Source: CAYFUF01 sp964394795
GTDB lineage: Bacteria; Bacillota; Clostridia; Tissierellales; Peptoniphilaceae
DNA: 64,000 nucleotides
Direction of reading: 5' to 3'
Assembly: GCA_964394795.1 (NCBI GenBank)
Contig: CAYMYX010000007.1
Coordinates: 1-64,000, forward strand
In this document: positions 51,161 to 59,304 of the stretch, piece by piece
Layout: each line of letters begins with the position of its first letter
Numbering within the stretch: position 1 is the first letter of the stretch
The notes under the pieces: generated by a model
Told to the model about the DNA's origin: nothing
What the model saw: the letters and a program-made list of their open reading frames with translations, nothing else
The model's database searches: none
Program-made: the position numbers and the translations under genes

Positions 51161-52711
51161 ATGGAAAACGATAATGTTGTCATAGAAATGCGGAACATTA
51201 CCAAGACCTTTCCAGGAGTGGTCGCAAACGAAAACGTCTCCTTCGCTCTGCATGAGGGCGAAATATTAGCTTTGTTAGGTGAGAATGGGGCAGGGAAGTC
51301 TACCTTGATGTCTATTCTGTTTGGCCTTTACGATGCGGATTCCGGAGAGATTTTCGTCAAAGGGAAAAAAGTTAACATCAATGACCCGAATGAAGCGACT
51401 CGCTACGGAATAGGTATGGTGCACCAGCATTTCAAGTTGGTGCAAAATTTCACTGTTTTAGAGAATGTCGTCTTAGGTGCGGAAACAACCAATTTTGGCG
51501 TTCTCAAAATGAAGGAAGCTAGAGATGAAGTTATCGCTCTATCTCAACGCTACAACTTTAATATTGATCCTGATGCACTGATCGAAGATATCAGTGTCGG
51601 TATGCAACAGAGGGTAGAGATCATCAAGATGTTATATCGAGATAATGATATCCTCATTTTTGACGAGCCTACAGCTGTGCTAACACCTCAAGAGATTACC
51701 GAGCTTCTGGAAATCATGAGGCAGCTAGTAGCAGAGGGCAAGTCCATTATCTTCATTACGCACAAGTTAGACGAAATCAAACAAGTAGCTGACACCGTTA
51801 CCGTTCTCCGAAAAGGTAAGCTCGTAGATACCGTAAAGGTAGCTGACGTCGATGTTGAGCAGATGAGTGAACTAATGGTTGGTCGTAAAGTCGATTTAAA
51901 CTTCGATCTTGGTGAACCTAATCTAGGTGAGACCGTACTTCAAGTAAGGAACCTAACTATCGATCATCCAAAGGATGGCCAGAAGGCTTTGAAAAACGTC
52001 AGTTTTGATGTTCGCCGTGGTGAGATTGTTTGCATCGCTGGTATCGATGGCAACGGGCAAAGTGAACTTGTTCAGTCTTTGACTGGCTTAACCGACAACT
52101 ATACCGGAAAAATTATCCTTCATGGGGAAGAAATCCAAGATAAATCTATCCGCTACCGCAACACCCACGGTCTTGGGCACATTCCTGAAGATCGCCATAA
52201 ACACGGCCTAATCCTCGATTACCGCTTGGATCAAAACATTGTATTGCAAAGTTATTTCGACGAAGCCTTCCAAAAAGGCGGTTTCATCGATTTCGGCGCT
52301 ATCGAAGAATACTCCAACATGGTCATCGATAAATATGATGTCCGTGCAGGTAGGGGAAGTGAGACGATCGTCCGGTCCATGTCCGGTGGTAACCAACAGA
52401 AAGCTATCGTTGGTCGCGAGATGGAAAGAGCTCACGATGTCTTGATCGCCGTCCAACCAACTCGTGGTTTGGATGTCGGTGCCATCGCTTACATTCACAG
52501 CGAGATTATCCATGAGCGCAGCGAAGGTGTTGGCGTCTTGTTGGTATCCTTTGAACTTAGTGAAGTTTTGGGCATCTCCGACCGTATCCTCGTCATGCAC
52601 GATGGGGAAATCGTAGCGGAGCTTAAGCCTAAGGAAACAACCGAACAAGATCTCGGCCTTTACATGTCCGGAGCTAAACACCAGGAAGGAGTTCAAGATG
52701 CATACAAATAA
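51161..52711 (+). CDS. Nucleoside-type ABC importer, ATP-binding protein
   Basis: Tandem ATPase of the BMP/nucleoside (NupA/YufO) family that powers the two permeases that follow. The first half has Walker A GENGAGKST (40-48), signature ISVGMQQRVEI and ILIFDEPTAVL. The second half has the degenerate GIDGNGQSE and MSGGNQQKAIVGRE, as usual for this family and sugar importers. AGGAGGGG precedes the ATG. Length 516 aa. It overlaps the first permease by 14 bp. Confidence 0.93.
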   Translation: MENDNVVIEMRNITKTFPGVVANENVSFALHEGEILALLGENGAGKSTLMSILFGLYDADSGEIFVKGKKVNINDPNEATRYGIGMVHQHFKLVQNFTVLENVVLGAETTNFGVLKMKEARDEVIALSQRYNFNIDPDALIEDISVGMQQRVEIIKMLYRDNDILIFDEPTAVLTPQEITELLEIMRQLVAEGKSIIFITHKLDEIKQVADTVTVLRKGKLVDTVKVADVDVEQMSELMVGRKVDLNFDLGEPNLGETVLQVRNLTIDHPKDGQKALKNVSFDVRRGEIVCIAGIDGNGQSELVQSLTGLTDNYTGKIILHGEEIQDKSIRYRNTHGLGHIPEDRHKHGLILDYRLDQNIVLQSYFDEAFQKGGFIDFGAIEEYSNMVIDKYDVRAGRGSETIVRSMSGGNQQKAIVGREMERAHDVLIAVQPTRGLDVGAIAYIHSEIIHERSEGVGVLLVSFELSEVLGISDRILVMHDGEIVAELKPKETTEQDLGLYMSGAKHQEGVQDAYK

Positions 52712-53849
52712 GCATAAGACTCTTCTCAGTCGTTTTGAAAAAGCAATCCCTTCACTGATAGCGATTGCTATTGGTCTTGTTATTGGTGTCATCATCATCT
52801 TTTTTACCAATCAAGAGAATGCGTTCACCGCGATTACCCAGTTCTTTAAAGGGCCCTTCAACCGTGGTCTAACGGGCTTTGGTGACCTTCTATACCATAT
52901 GACCCCCTTGCTGATGACTGGTCTCTCTGTAGGCTTTGCCTATCAGACAGGTCTCTTTAACATCGGTGCATCAGGCCAATTCATGTTTGGCGCTTTCTTA
53001 GCCATCGTAGTCGGCGTTAAATTACAGGGCATAGTGCCTGACAGCATTCTTTGGATTCTCGCCTTACTGGCAGCCGGTGTTGGTGGAGCATTACTAGCTA
53101 GCATCGTAGGTATCCTGAAAGCCTATCGAAATGTAAACGAAGTAATTACCTGTATCATGCTCAACTATACCAGCATGTACTTGGTCAACGACTTCATTAA
53201 GCGTTTCGGTGTCTATAATCAAATGAAGAATAATACCGTTTCCTTCAGCACCAGCATCCCAAAGATGGGTTTAGATGTCATCTTCCCTAATACGATTGCC
53301 GGTGGAGGAATCATCATCGGTATCATCTGTGTGGTTATCTTAACCATAGTTCTGAAGAAAACCACGTTCGGTTTCGAGTTAAAAGGTGTAGGTCTCAACA
53401 GGAACGCCTCCAGATATGCAGGTATCTCCGAAAAGAGATCGATTATCATGTCCATGGTTATCGCAGGCCTACTTGCCGGTATGGCCGGCGGTATGCTCTA
53501 TTTATCCGGAGCAGGTAACCATATGTCCGTCCAAGAAGTTCTCCCTCAAGAAGGTTTCGATGGAATCGCCATTGCACTTCTTGGTCTAAGCGATCCGATC
53601 GGCATCTTCTTCTCCGCCTTCCTCATCGCTTATCTGAAACTAGGCGGACAAGCAATCCAAACCCTTGGATTCTCCCCAGAGTTAATCACCATGATTATCG
53701 CGATGATCCTTTACATCTCCGCTCTTTCCGTTCTCTTCCAACGCTTACTGGCTAGAAAGAGAATAGGAAAGATCAAAGAGGAGACAGAGGTCCAGGATGC
53801 TTCTAAAGAGGCTGAAATTGAAGATGAAACAGAAGAGGAGGCAGTCTAA
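52698..53849 (+). CDS. Nucleoside-type ABC importer, permease 1
   Basis: BPD_transp_2 membrane subunit with about ten helices, family of NupP/YufP. GLSVGFAYQTGLFNIGASGQF and GVGLNRNASRYAGISEKRS, the latter the ATPase-facing loop, are characteristic. A charged Glu-rich C-terminal tail (about 355-383) is cytoplasmic. Length 383 aa. AAGGAG upstream of ATG 52698. It overlaps permease 2 by one base (TAATG). Confidence 0.92.
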   Translation: MHTNKHKTLLSRFEKAIPSLIAIAIGLVIGVIIIFFTNQENAFTAITQFFKGPFNRGLTGFGDLLYHMTPLLMTGLSVGFAYQTGLFNIGASGQFMFGAFLAIVVGVKLQGIVPDSILWILALLAAGVGGALLASIVGILKAYRNVNEVITCIMLNYTSMYLVNDFIKRFGVYNQMKNNTVSFSTSIPKMGLDVIFPNTIAGGGIIIGIICVVILTIVLKKTTFGFELKGVGLNRNASRYAGISEKRSIIMSMVIAGLLAGMAGGMLYLSGAGNHMSVQEVLPQEGFDGIAIALLGLSDPIGIFFSAFLIAYLKLGGQAIQTLGFSPELITMIIAMILYISALSVLFQRLLARKRIGKIKEETEVQDASKEAEIEDETEEEAV

Positions 53850-54814
53850 TGTCAGTATTTTATTTTGTCGTTCAACAGATGATGTCCTTCTCAATTCCGC
53901 TGTTAATCGTCGCCTTGGCCGCCATGTTCTCGGAAAGGTCGGGTGTCATTAACATTGGTTTGGAAGGCATCATGGTCATCGGAGCTTTTGCAGGTACCAT
54001 GTATCTACACTTTGCCTCCGCAGAACCTAATTTTAATCCTCAGACCGCTTTATGGGTTGCCATCATACTTGCCGTATTAGCAGGTGCAGTCTATTCAGCT
54101 TTCCATGCTTTCGCGTCAGTAAACATGTTGGCCGATCAAACCATATCCGGTACAGCAATCAATATGTTTGCAAGTGCCTTTGCCATCTACATGGCCCGCA
54201 CCGTCGTCGGTATCCAGCAAATCTCGTTTGCATCCGGTGGTAGCTTTATGATTGAAAAGGTACCTCTTCTTGGGGACATTCCAATTATTGGTCCTATGCT
54301 TTTCCAAAAGTCCTACGCAACTACCTATTTAGGTTTTGCGATTCTCCTTGTATCAGCGTTTGTATTATACAAGACGAGCTTTGGCTTACGTCTACGTTCA
54401 GCCGGTGAGTTTCCACAAGCAACGGATGCTGCAGGTATCTCTGTAAGAAAAATTAGATGGGCAGGCGTCCTCTTATCCGGTGCATTAGGTGGACTAGGTG
54501 GTTTAGCCTATATCATCGCCATCTCTACTGAGTTTGACGGATCCGTAGCTGGTTATGGTTTCCTTGCCATCGCCGTTCTGATTTTCGGTCAATGGAAGCC
54601 TAAGTATATTGCTTTTGCCGCCTTCTTCTTCGGCTTGCTCAAGGCAATTTCAGCTGCCTACACAGGTATTGCCTTCCTGAACAATTTAAATATCCCTCGA
54701 GTGGTCTACCAGATTATCCCTTACGTGATCACTATTGTTGTTCTCTTCTTAACTTCGAAGAAATCCGCAGCACCGGCAGCGGAAGGACAACCATTTGATA
54801 AAGGTAAACGGTAG
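53849..54814 (+). CDS. Nucleoside-type ABC importer, permease 2
   Basis: Second BPD_transp_2 subunit (NupQ/YufQ family). RSGVINIGLEGIMVIGAF and LRSAGEFPQATDAAGISVRKIRWAG mark the family; about nine helices. Length 321 aa. It forms the channel with permease 1, and the binding lipoprotein is the next gene, after a terminator. Confidence 0.93.
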   Translation: MSVFYFVVQQMMSFSIPLLIVALAAMFSERSGVINIGLEGIMVIGAFAGTMYLHFASAEPNFNPQTALWVAIILAVLAGAVYSAFHAFASVNMLADQTISGTAINMFASAFAIYMARTVVGIQQISFASGGSFMIEKVPLLGDIPIIGPMLFQKSYATTYLGFAILLVSAFVLYKTSFGLRLRSAGEFPQATDAAGISVRKIRWAGVLLSGALGGLGGLAYIIAISTEFDGSVAGYGFLAIAVLIFGQWKPKYIAFAAFFFGLLKAISAAYTGIAFLNNLNIPRVVYQIIPYVITIVVLFLTSKKSAAPAAEGQPFDKGKR

Positions 54815-54818
54815 ATTG

Positions 54819-54845
54819 AAAGCCCATCTTTCGATGGGTTTTTCT
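54819..54845 (+). terminator. Terminator after the permeases
   Basis: AAGCCCATC, loop TTTC, GATGGGTT, then Ts. It separates the ABC genes from the lipoprotein gene. Confidence 0.85.
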
Positions 54846-54869
54846 ACGGATAAAAGAAGATAAAGAAAT

Positions 54870-54898
54870 CTGCCATAAGTCTTGTTTTGTAGTATAAT
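54870..54898 (+). promoter_or_regulatory. Promoter 1 of the BMP lipoprotein gene
   Basis: CTGCCA (54870-54875), 17 bp, TATAAT (54893-54898). Confidence 0.45.
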
Positions 54899-54930
54899 CA
54901 TTCGTGGCACGTGCATTGGAATAATTCATG

Positions 54931-54939
54931 TGCTATAAT
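54931..54939 (+). promoter_or_regulatory. Promoter 2 (extended -10) of the BMP lipoprotein gene
   Basis: TGCTATAAT, a perfect extended -10, 67 bp before the start codon. An imperfect GCAC...GTGC repeat lies around its upstream side. Confidence 0.5.
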
Positions 54940-54949
54940 AACGGTAGGA

Positions 54950-54968
54950 CATCGTTTACATCACGATG
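54950..54968. repeat. Leader hairpin before the BMP gene
   Basis: CATCGT, 7 bases, ACGATG, in the transcribed leader. No purine-riboswitch core was recognised. Confidence 0.4.
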
Positions 54969-55005
54969 GTCGAACTCTATTACGTTTGTAAATTTAGGAG
55001 GAAAA

Positions 55006-56217
55006 ATGAAGAACATGAAGAAAATGTATTTGTTAGTACTAGCTCTCGTCTTTGCGCTAGCATTAACAGCATGCGGTGGTGATGATACGGCTAGTTCTGA
55101 AACAACCGACGAAACCACATCAGTAGAGGAAACAACAGAAACTACTGAAGAATCAGAAGAAACTTCTGAAACAACTGATGGACCTGTTGAACTTGGAGAA
55201 AACTCTCTTTACCTAGTCACTGACTTAGGAACAATCGATGACAAGTCCTTTAACCAAGGTTCATTCGAAGGTTTACAACAATACGCAGAAGAAATTGGTA
55301 TTGAAGCACAGTACGTAAGACCATCGGGTGAAGGTGAGCAAATCTACATCCAAACGATTGAACAAGCAATTAATGCTGGTGCAAAAGTTGTCGTCACTCC
55401 TGGATTCTTATTCGACACTGCAGTAGGTGCAGTTCAAGAACAATATCCTGACGTCAAGTTTATCGCGGTTGACTTTGAACCTGTGGTAGATGGTAATGCT
55501 GTTATTGCTGATAACACAACCTCCATTTTGTACAAAGAGGAACAGTCTGGTTTCTTAGCTGGTTACGCAGCAGTTAAAGACGGTTACACCAAGTTAGGTT
55601 TCATGGGCGGTATCGCTGTACCTGCAGTTGTTAGATACGGTTTTGGATTTGTAGCCGGTGCTAACTACGCAGCTGAAGAAATGGGCATTGATGTCGAAAT
55701 CAAGTACAACTATACTGGTTCTTTTGCACCAACGCCAGATATCCAAACTATGGCAAGCTCTTGGTACCAAAGCGGTACTGAAGTCATCTTCTCTTGCGGT
55801 GGTGGAATTGCAGCATCTGTATTAAAGGCTGCTCAAGATAACGATGCAAAGATGATCGGTGTTGACGTTGATCAAAAAGACATGGGCGACCAAGTTATCA
55901 CTTCTGCAATGAAGAACCTTCAAGGTTCCGTCTATGATGCTGTTAAGTCAGTAGCAGAAGGCAACTTCCCAGGTGGCGAAACTCTTCACCTTGGTGTTGA
56001 GCAAGAGGGTGTTCAAATTTCTGACGACTTCTCACGTTTCAATACATTCAATGAAGCAGAATATCAAGAAATCTACCAAGAACTAATTGACAATACTGAT
56101 GGTCTCACTGATTCCATCCCAGTGATGGACTTCGAATTACCTGAAGCAGAACAAGGTAATCCTGAAAACATCATGGAAAACTACAACAACGTTCAATTAG
56201 AATACATTCTTCAATAG
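55006..56217 (+). CDS. BMP-family nucleoside-binding lipoprotein
   Basis: Substrate receptor for the preceding importer. A signal peptide ends at the lipobox LTAC (Cys23); a Thr/Ser/Glu-rich tether (about 24-60) leads to a BMP/Med periplasmic-binding fold beginning LYLVTDLGTIDDKSFNQGSFEG. Length 403 aa. ATG 55006 follows AGGAGG (54996-55001). Unlike B. subtilis yufN, it comes last and has its own promoters, which would allow more receptor than transporter. Confidence 0.93.
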   Translation: MKNMKKMYLLVLALVFALALTACGGDDTASSETTDETTSVEETTETTEESEETSETTDGPVELGENSLYLVTDLGTIDDKSFNQGSFEGLQQYAEEIGIEAQYVRPSGEGEQIYIQTIEQAINAGAKVVVTPGFLFDTAVGAVQEQYPDVKFIAVDFEPVVDGNAVIADNTTSILYKEEQSGFLAGYAAVKDGYTKLGFMGGIAVPAVVRYGFGFVAGANYAAEEMGIDVEIKYNYTGSFAPTPDIQTMASSWYQSGTEVIFSCGGGIAASVLKAAQDNDAKMIGVDVDQKDMGDQVITSAMKNLQGSVYDAVKSVAEGNFPGGETLHLGVEQEGVQISDDFSRFNTFNEAEYQEIYQELIDNTDGLTDSIPVMDFELPEAEQGNPENIMENYNNVQLEYILQ

Positions 56218-56242
56218 ACTCTACCAATTATCCAATCAAAAG

Positions 56243-56270
56243 AAGGCGCTCAGCTATGAGCGCTTTTTTT
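56243..56270 (+). terminator. Terminator after the BMP gene
   Basis: AAGGCGCTCA, loop GCTA, TGAGCGC, then seven Ts, 25 bp after the stop. Confidence 0.92.
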
Positions 56271-56275
56271 GTGCA

Positions 56276-56303
56276 TTGGGGTACTAGTGTTATATGTTAT
56301 AAT
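56276..56303 (+). promoter_or_regulatory. Promoter of the DAK-like small gene
   Basis: TTGGGG (56276-56281), 16 bp, TATAAT (56298-56303), with an extended -10 (TGTTATAAT). Confidence 0.5.
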
Positions 56304-56368
56304 CGTTGAAAATAAGCACATGAACGTTGAGATTATCAAATCTCTAAAGAAGAGAAAGGATAGAGACT

Positions 56369-56626
56369 ATGACCGAAACTGAATTCCGCTATGATACCCA
56401 ACTGCTCATTGAGGGAGAGGGACTTAGCGAAGATACTATCTATGATTATTTCGTCGAGAATTTTGTGGGGGACAGTCTCCTTGCGGTTGGAGACGAAAAT
56501 CTCATCAAAATCCACTACCATACGAATGAACCATGGCAAGTGTTGGAATACTGCGCTAGCCTCGGGGAAATCTTCGATATTGTAGTCGAGGACATGGACA
56601 GGCAAACCAGAGGTTTACAAGGATAA
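56369..56626 (+). CDS. Small protein like the C-terminal segment of DAK2/FakA (YloV) proteins
   Basis: 85 aa. The sequence tracks the part of YloV/FakA-family proteins that carries GDSLVVVGDDxLIKVHVHT: here GDSLLAVGDENLIKIHYHTNEP (34-55) followed by VLEYCASLGEIFDIVVEDM. No kinase domain or neighbour is present, so it is a stand-alone domain or a remnant of a larger gene. It has its own promoter, a usable AAAGGA site and a terminator, arguing for a functional gene. Function unknown. Confidence 0.75.
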   Translation: MTETEFRYDTQLLIEGEGLSEDTIYDYFVENFVGDSLLAVGDENLIKIHYHTNEPWQVLEYCASLGEIFDIVVEDMDRQTRGLQG

Positions 56627-56630
56627 AAGT

Positions 56631-56677
56631 AAGGACTTGACAGCGGGAGTTTGACTCCTGCCGCCAAGTCCTTTTTT
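56631..56677. terminator. Large terminator between convergent genes
   Basis: AAGGACTTG (56631-56639) pairs with CAAGTCCTT (56665-56673); an inner CGGGAGT/ACTCCTG stem extends it. A T run follows on the plus side, a weaker one on the minus side. The last codons of the recombinase gene begin within the T run. Confidence 0.85.
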
Positions 56678-57653
56678 ATTGTTCTAATTTTGTGACATCC
56701 ATGCCTGCTAAAGGATTCTTCTCAACAGCTTTTCGGGCCATATCATCCTCGACATGCGTATAGATTTGGGTAGTAGCTAGCGAACTGTGGCCTAGAATAC
56801 GTTGTAATGTCCTAATATCCACACCTTCCTTATACATCAGTGTCGCTGCAGTATGTCGCAATTTGTGGGTAGAGTAGACGCTAGTGTCGAAGCCAGCTTC
56901 TCTTAGGAAGTTGTCGATGCGGTGCTGAACGGCTCTGGTTGACATCCTCTTCTTCCTGGACGAGAGGAAAAGTGCATTTTCACCATCTACAATAGGTCTG
57001 ATACTTAGGTACAAACGGAGGGCTTCATTACAGGACTCGGTCATATAGACAGTCCGTTCCTTGTCGCCCTTACCGATAACATTGAATTGGTGGTCACGAA
57101 TGGAGCCAACGTTCATCCCACAGAGCTCGCTTAATCGAATGCCAGTGGTCAGAAAGGTCACTAGGATCGCAACGTCTCGGTAACGGAAGAACTTATTCTC
57201 CTGCTGAGCTGCCGTGTGAATAAGCTGGGTGGCTTCATCCACGGTGAGGTAGACGGGGTGGCGCTTCTTTACCTTGGGGGTAGATAGCTTCTCAGCCGGA
57301 TTCTTTTCAAAGTACTCCACGATTGCAGTCAAATACTTATAAAAAGACCGGAGACTGGATGTCTTCCTTGATCTAGTCCTAGCCGAGTCCCCCTTTTGCG
57401 AATCGGAATAGGCAAGATAGGCGTGCATATCGGCAAGGGTAACCGCTTCTAGATCCTTTTCGGTCATATCCGAGATGTCGATTTCTTCCAAATCTAACGC
57501 TCTTGAATCCTTATCCTTCCTCTTCTTCATGTACTTCATGAAAAAACGTAGGTCGTAATAATATTCTTTTACGGTATTTTGAGAGAGACCTTTCACCGTT
57601 TTCAAGTAATTGAGGTAGTCTTCTAAAACAATAGGTAGCTCGTCTTGTCTCAT
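56676..57653 (-). CDS. Tyrosine recombinase, XerC/XerD-like
   Basis: Site-specific recombinase. N-terminal core-binding SAM-like domain (about 1-115), catalytic domain with Arg173 (GIRLSEL), Lys195, His263-x2-Arg266 (HKLRHT), His289 (LGHSS) and the nucleophile Tyr298 (TQIYTH). All catalytic residues are present. At 325 aa it is about 25 residues longer than Xer proteins, owing to a charged insertion at about 43-70. It overlaps the CDF gene by 4 bp (ATGA). No phage or transposon genes are adjacent, so a chromosomal role such as dimer resolution is likelier than mobility. Confidence 0.9.
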   Translation of the reverse strand: MRQDELPIVLEDYLNYLKTVKGLSQNTVKEYYYDLRFFMKYMKKRKDKDSRALDLEEIDISDMTEKDLEAVTLADMHAYLAYSDSQKGDSARTRSRKTSSLRSFYKYLTAIVEYFEKNPAEKLSTPKVKKRHPVYLTVDEATQLIHTAAQQENKFFRYRDVAILVTFLTTGIRLSELCGMNVGSIRDHQFNVIGKGDKERTVYMTESCNEALRLYLSIRPIVDGENALFLSSRKKRMSTRAVQHRIDNFLREAGFDTSVYSTHKLRHTAATLMYKEGVDIRTLQRILGHSSLATTQIYTHVEDDMARKAVEKNPLAGMDVTKLEQ

Positions 57654-58825
57654 TCTTCGCCTCTTTCGATGTAGTCACGGTCAATTTCAATTACGAGGTC
57701 GACCTTGTCATTAATACGATTCACCATCGATTCAATTTCATTCATCAGTTCTTTATCATCGATTTTGTCTTCCGCAGGAATTAACACATCAAAGTTTACT
57801 AGCGTCCTATCGCCAATCGGAATCAGACGGAAATCATGGATGCTGTAATCTTCATTAATGTCTTTCACAATCTGGTCCACCCGATATCTAACCCTATCGG
57901 TTTCTGGATCGTCCACTTTGATGGGATCAATATGAATAGTCAGCTCGTAGCCATCTTCGCTCTCAATTGTCCGCTCCACATGATCGACCAACTGGTGGGC
58001 ATCCAACATGCTCATGCTGGCATCAACTTCCAAGTGGACCGTAACAAATTTCTTTCCTGGGCCATAATCGTGAATAATCATATCGTGCAAGCCAAGTATG
58101 CCATCAAAGGATAGGAAGCGGCCTTCCAAGTAATCAACCTCTTCCTTAACAGGCGGCCGCCCCATGAGATGATTATAGGTGCCCATAAGGATGTCGATAC
58201 CTGACTTGAAGATGATTACCGCAATCACGATGCCCATCGGACCGTCCAAATTGATACCTATTAGCGGGGAGATAACAAGGGCTAAGAGAATGCCACTCGT
58301 AGCCATAACATCGGAAATTGAATCTGCCGCATTGGCAAAAAGCAAGCCTGAATTAATCCGTTTACCGACATTTTTATAAAAAGAATAAAGCCAGAACTTC
58401 AAACCTATGGAAATCACTAATACAAGCACGGTGACTAAATTCGTCTCCATTTCCGTTGGATTCATAATCTTATCAACAGATTCAGTGAAAAGGGTGATAG
58501 CGACGTAAACGATGAGCATAGCCACAACGCTGGAGGAGATATACTCAAACCGGGCGTGGCCAAAGGGATGGTCAGCATCGGCTGGCTTGGAAACAATATG
58601 AAAAGTGACTAAAGAGATAACGGAAGATCCGGAATCAAAGAGGTTGTTAATCCCGTCACCCAGGATGGCAATTGAACCCACGAGCAAGCCAATGAGAATC
58701 TTCGATGCCGCCAAAAGGACGTTAACGACAATGCCCACTATACTGGATAGTCTGCCGTATTGCTGTCTTTCCTTATCTTTGCTTTGGTTTTTGTTGATAA
58801 ATTGTTGAATGAGAAAATCTGTCAT
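57650..58825 (-). CDS. Cation diffusion facilitator (CDF) metal exporter
   Basis: Six-helix metal/proton antiporter (Zn, Mn or Fe; specificity not readable). ILGDGINNLFDS (from about 54) and ANAADSISD hold metal-site Asp residues in helices 2 and 5; ADADHPFGHARFEY is the family loop. The cytoplasmic part has a first dimerisation domain (about 210-295) and a second similar domain (about 300-385), making it 391 aa against about 290-300 for simple CDFs. GGAG lies before the ATG. It is the first gene of a two-gene unit with the recombinase. Confidence 0.92.
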   Translation of the reverse strand: MTDFLIQQFINKNQSKDKERQQYGRLSSIVGIVVNVLLAASKILIGLLVGSIAILGDGINNLFDSGSSVISLVTFHIVSKPADADHPFGHARFEYISSSVVAMLIVYVAITLFTESVDKIMNPTEMETNLVTVLVLVISIGLKFWLYSFYKNVGKRINSGLLFANAADSISDVMATSGILLALVISPLIGINLDGPMGIVIAVIIFKSGIDILMGTYNHLMGRPPVKEEVDYLEGRFLSFDGILGLHDMIIHDYGPGKKFVTVHLEVDASMSMLDAHQLVDHVERTIESEDGYELTIHIDPIKVDDPETDRVRYRVDQIVKDINEDYSIHDFRLIPIGDRTLVNFDVLIPAEDKIDDKELMNEIESMVNRINDKVDLVIEIDRDYIERGEE

Positions 58826-58850
58826 AGCAACTCCTTGAACACTTCCACTT

Positions 58851-58859
58851 ATTATAGCA
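58851..58859 (-). promoter_or_regulatory. Extended -10 promoter of the CDF gene
   Basis: On the minus strand TGCTATAAT (plus-strand 58851-58859), 26 bp before the CDF start codon. The -35 region is weak. Confidence 0.5.
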
Positions 58860-58913
58860 CACCGTTTCGTTAAGAGAACTTGCGTAAACTACTAAAATGC
58901 GGCTCTTATTAAC

Positions 58914-58927
58914 AAAGACATGTCTTT
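58914..58927. repeat. Perfect 14-bp palindrome in the divergent promoter region
   Basis: AAAGACATGTCTTT. It lies 2 bp upstream of the TG of the extended -10 at 58930 and in the gap between the CDF gene and the plus-strand operon, a good place for an operator. Confidence 0.55.
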
Positions 58928-58929
58928 CG

Positions 58930-58938
58930 TGTTAAAAT
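58930..58938 (+). promoter_or_regulatory. Extended -10 promoter of the moxR-tgpA operon
   Basis: TGTTAAAAT, about 45 bp before the first start codon. No good -35 is seen. Confidence 0.4.
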
Positions 58939-58983
58939 AGAGCTATTGAAATAAATCTATGCTTCAAGAGATGAGGAGATCCC

Positions 58984-59304
58984 ATGCCAGGAATTTTTAC
59001 GATTCAATGTATCGAAACAGAAAATAATTATATCGGGCAAGCAGACGACGAAGCTGCTGCTTTGGAGAAAATCCAAGAGCGCCTTAGACAAGGAAAATAT
59101 TCCAATACAACTTTGCAAGAAGAATGGAACGAATACGGGGAAAAAGCCTTTGAGATGGGCTGCCCTGTTCACTTAGAAGATGACGAAGAAAACCTGACTG
59201 CTAAACTCGACGAAGAGATCGAGGAATGGATGGACATTTTAGAGAATGTCGAATATCTAGGAAAGATTGACGAAACGACGGGAGAGCCAATTGATGGAAA
59301 ATAA
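58984..59304 (+). CDS. Degenerate GIY-YIG-like protein
   Basis: 106 aa. GIF (3-5), NNYIGQ (14-19) and GKYSNTTLQEEWNEYGEKAF (37-56) follow the pattern of GIY-YIG homing-type endonucleases, which read GIY...YIGQS...GxHxNxxLQxxWxxYG. The catalytic Arg and His normally found after YIGQ are not at the expected places (Ala, Ile), and GIY is GIF, so nuclease activity is doubtful. The C-terminal half is acidic and helical. It overlaps the moxR start by 11 bp. A structural or binding role is more likely. Family call is by eye. Confidence 0.65.
   Translation: MPGIFTIQCIETENNYIGQADDEAAALEKIQERLRQGKYSNTTLQEEWNEYGEKAFEMGCPVHLEDDEENLTAKLDEEIEEWMDILENVEYLGKIDETTGEPIDGK

Noticed and set aside
54899..55005. 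Purine riboswitch before the BMP gene
   Set aside because: Expected from the gene type, but the conserved junction sequences of the purine aptamer are not there; only a short hairpin is seen.
56676..57653. Integrase of a mobile element
   Set aside because: No att repeats, excisionase, phage or conjugation genes flank it; all neighbours are ordinary chromosomal genes.
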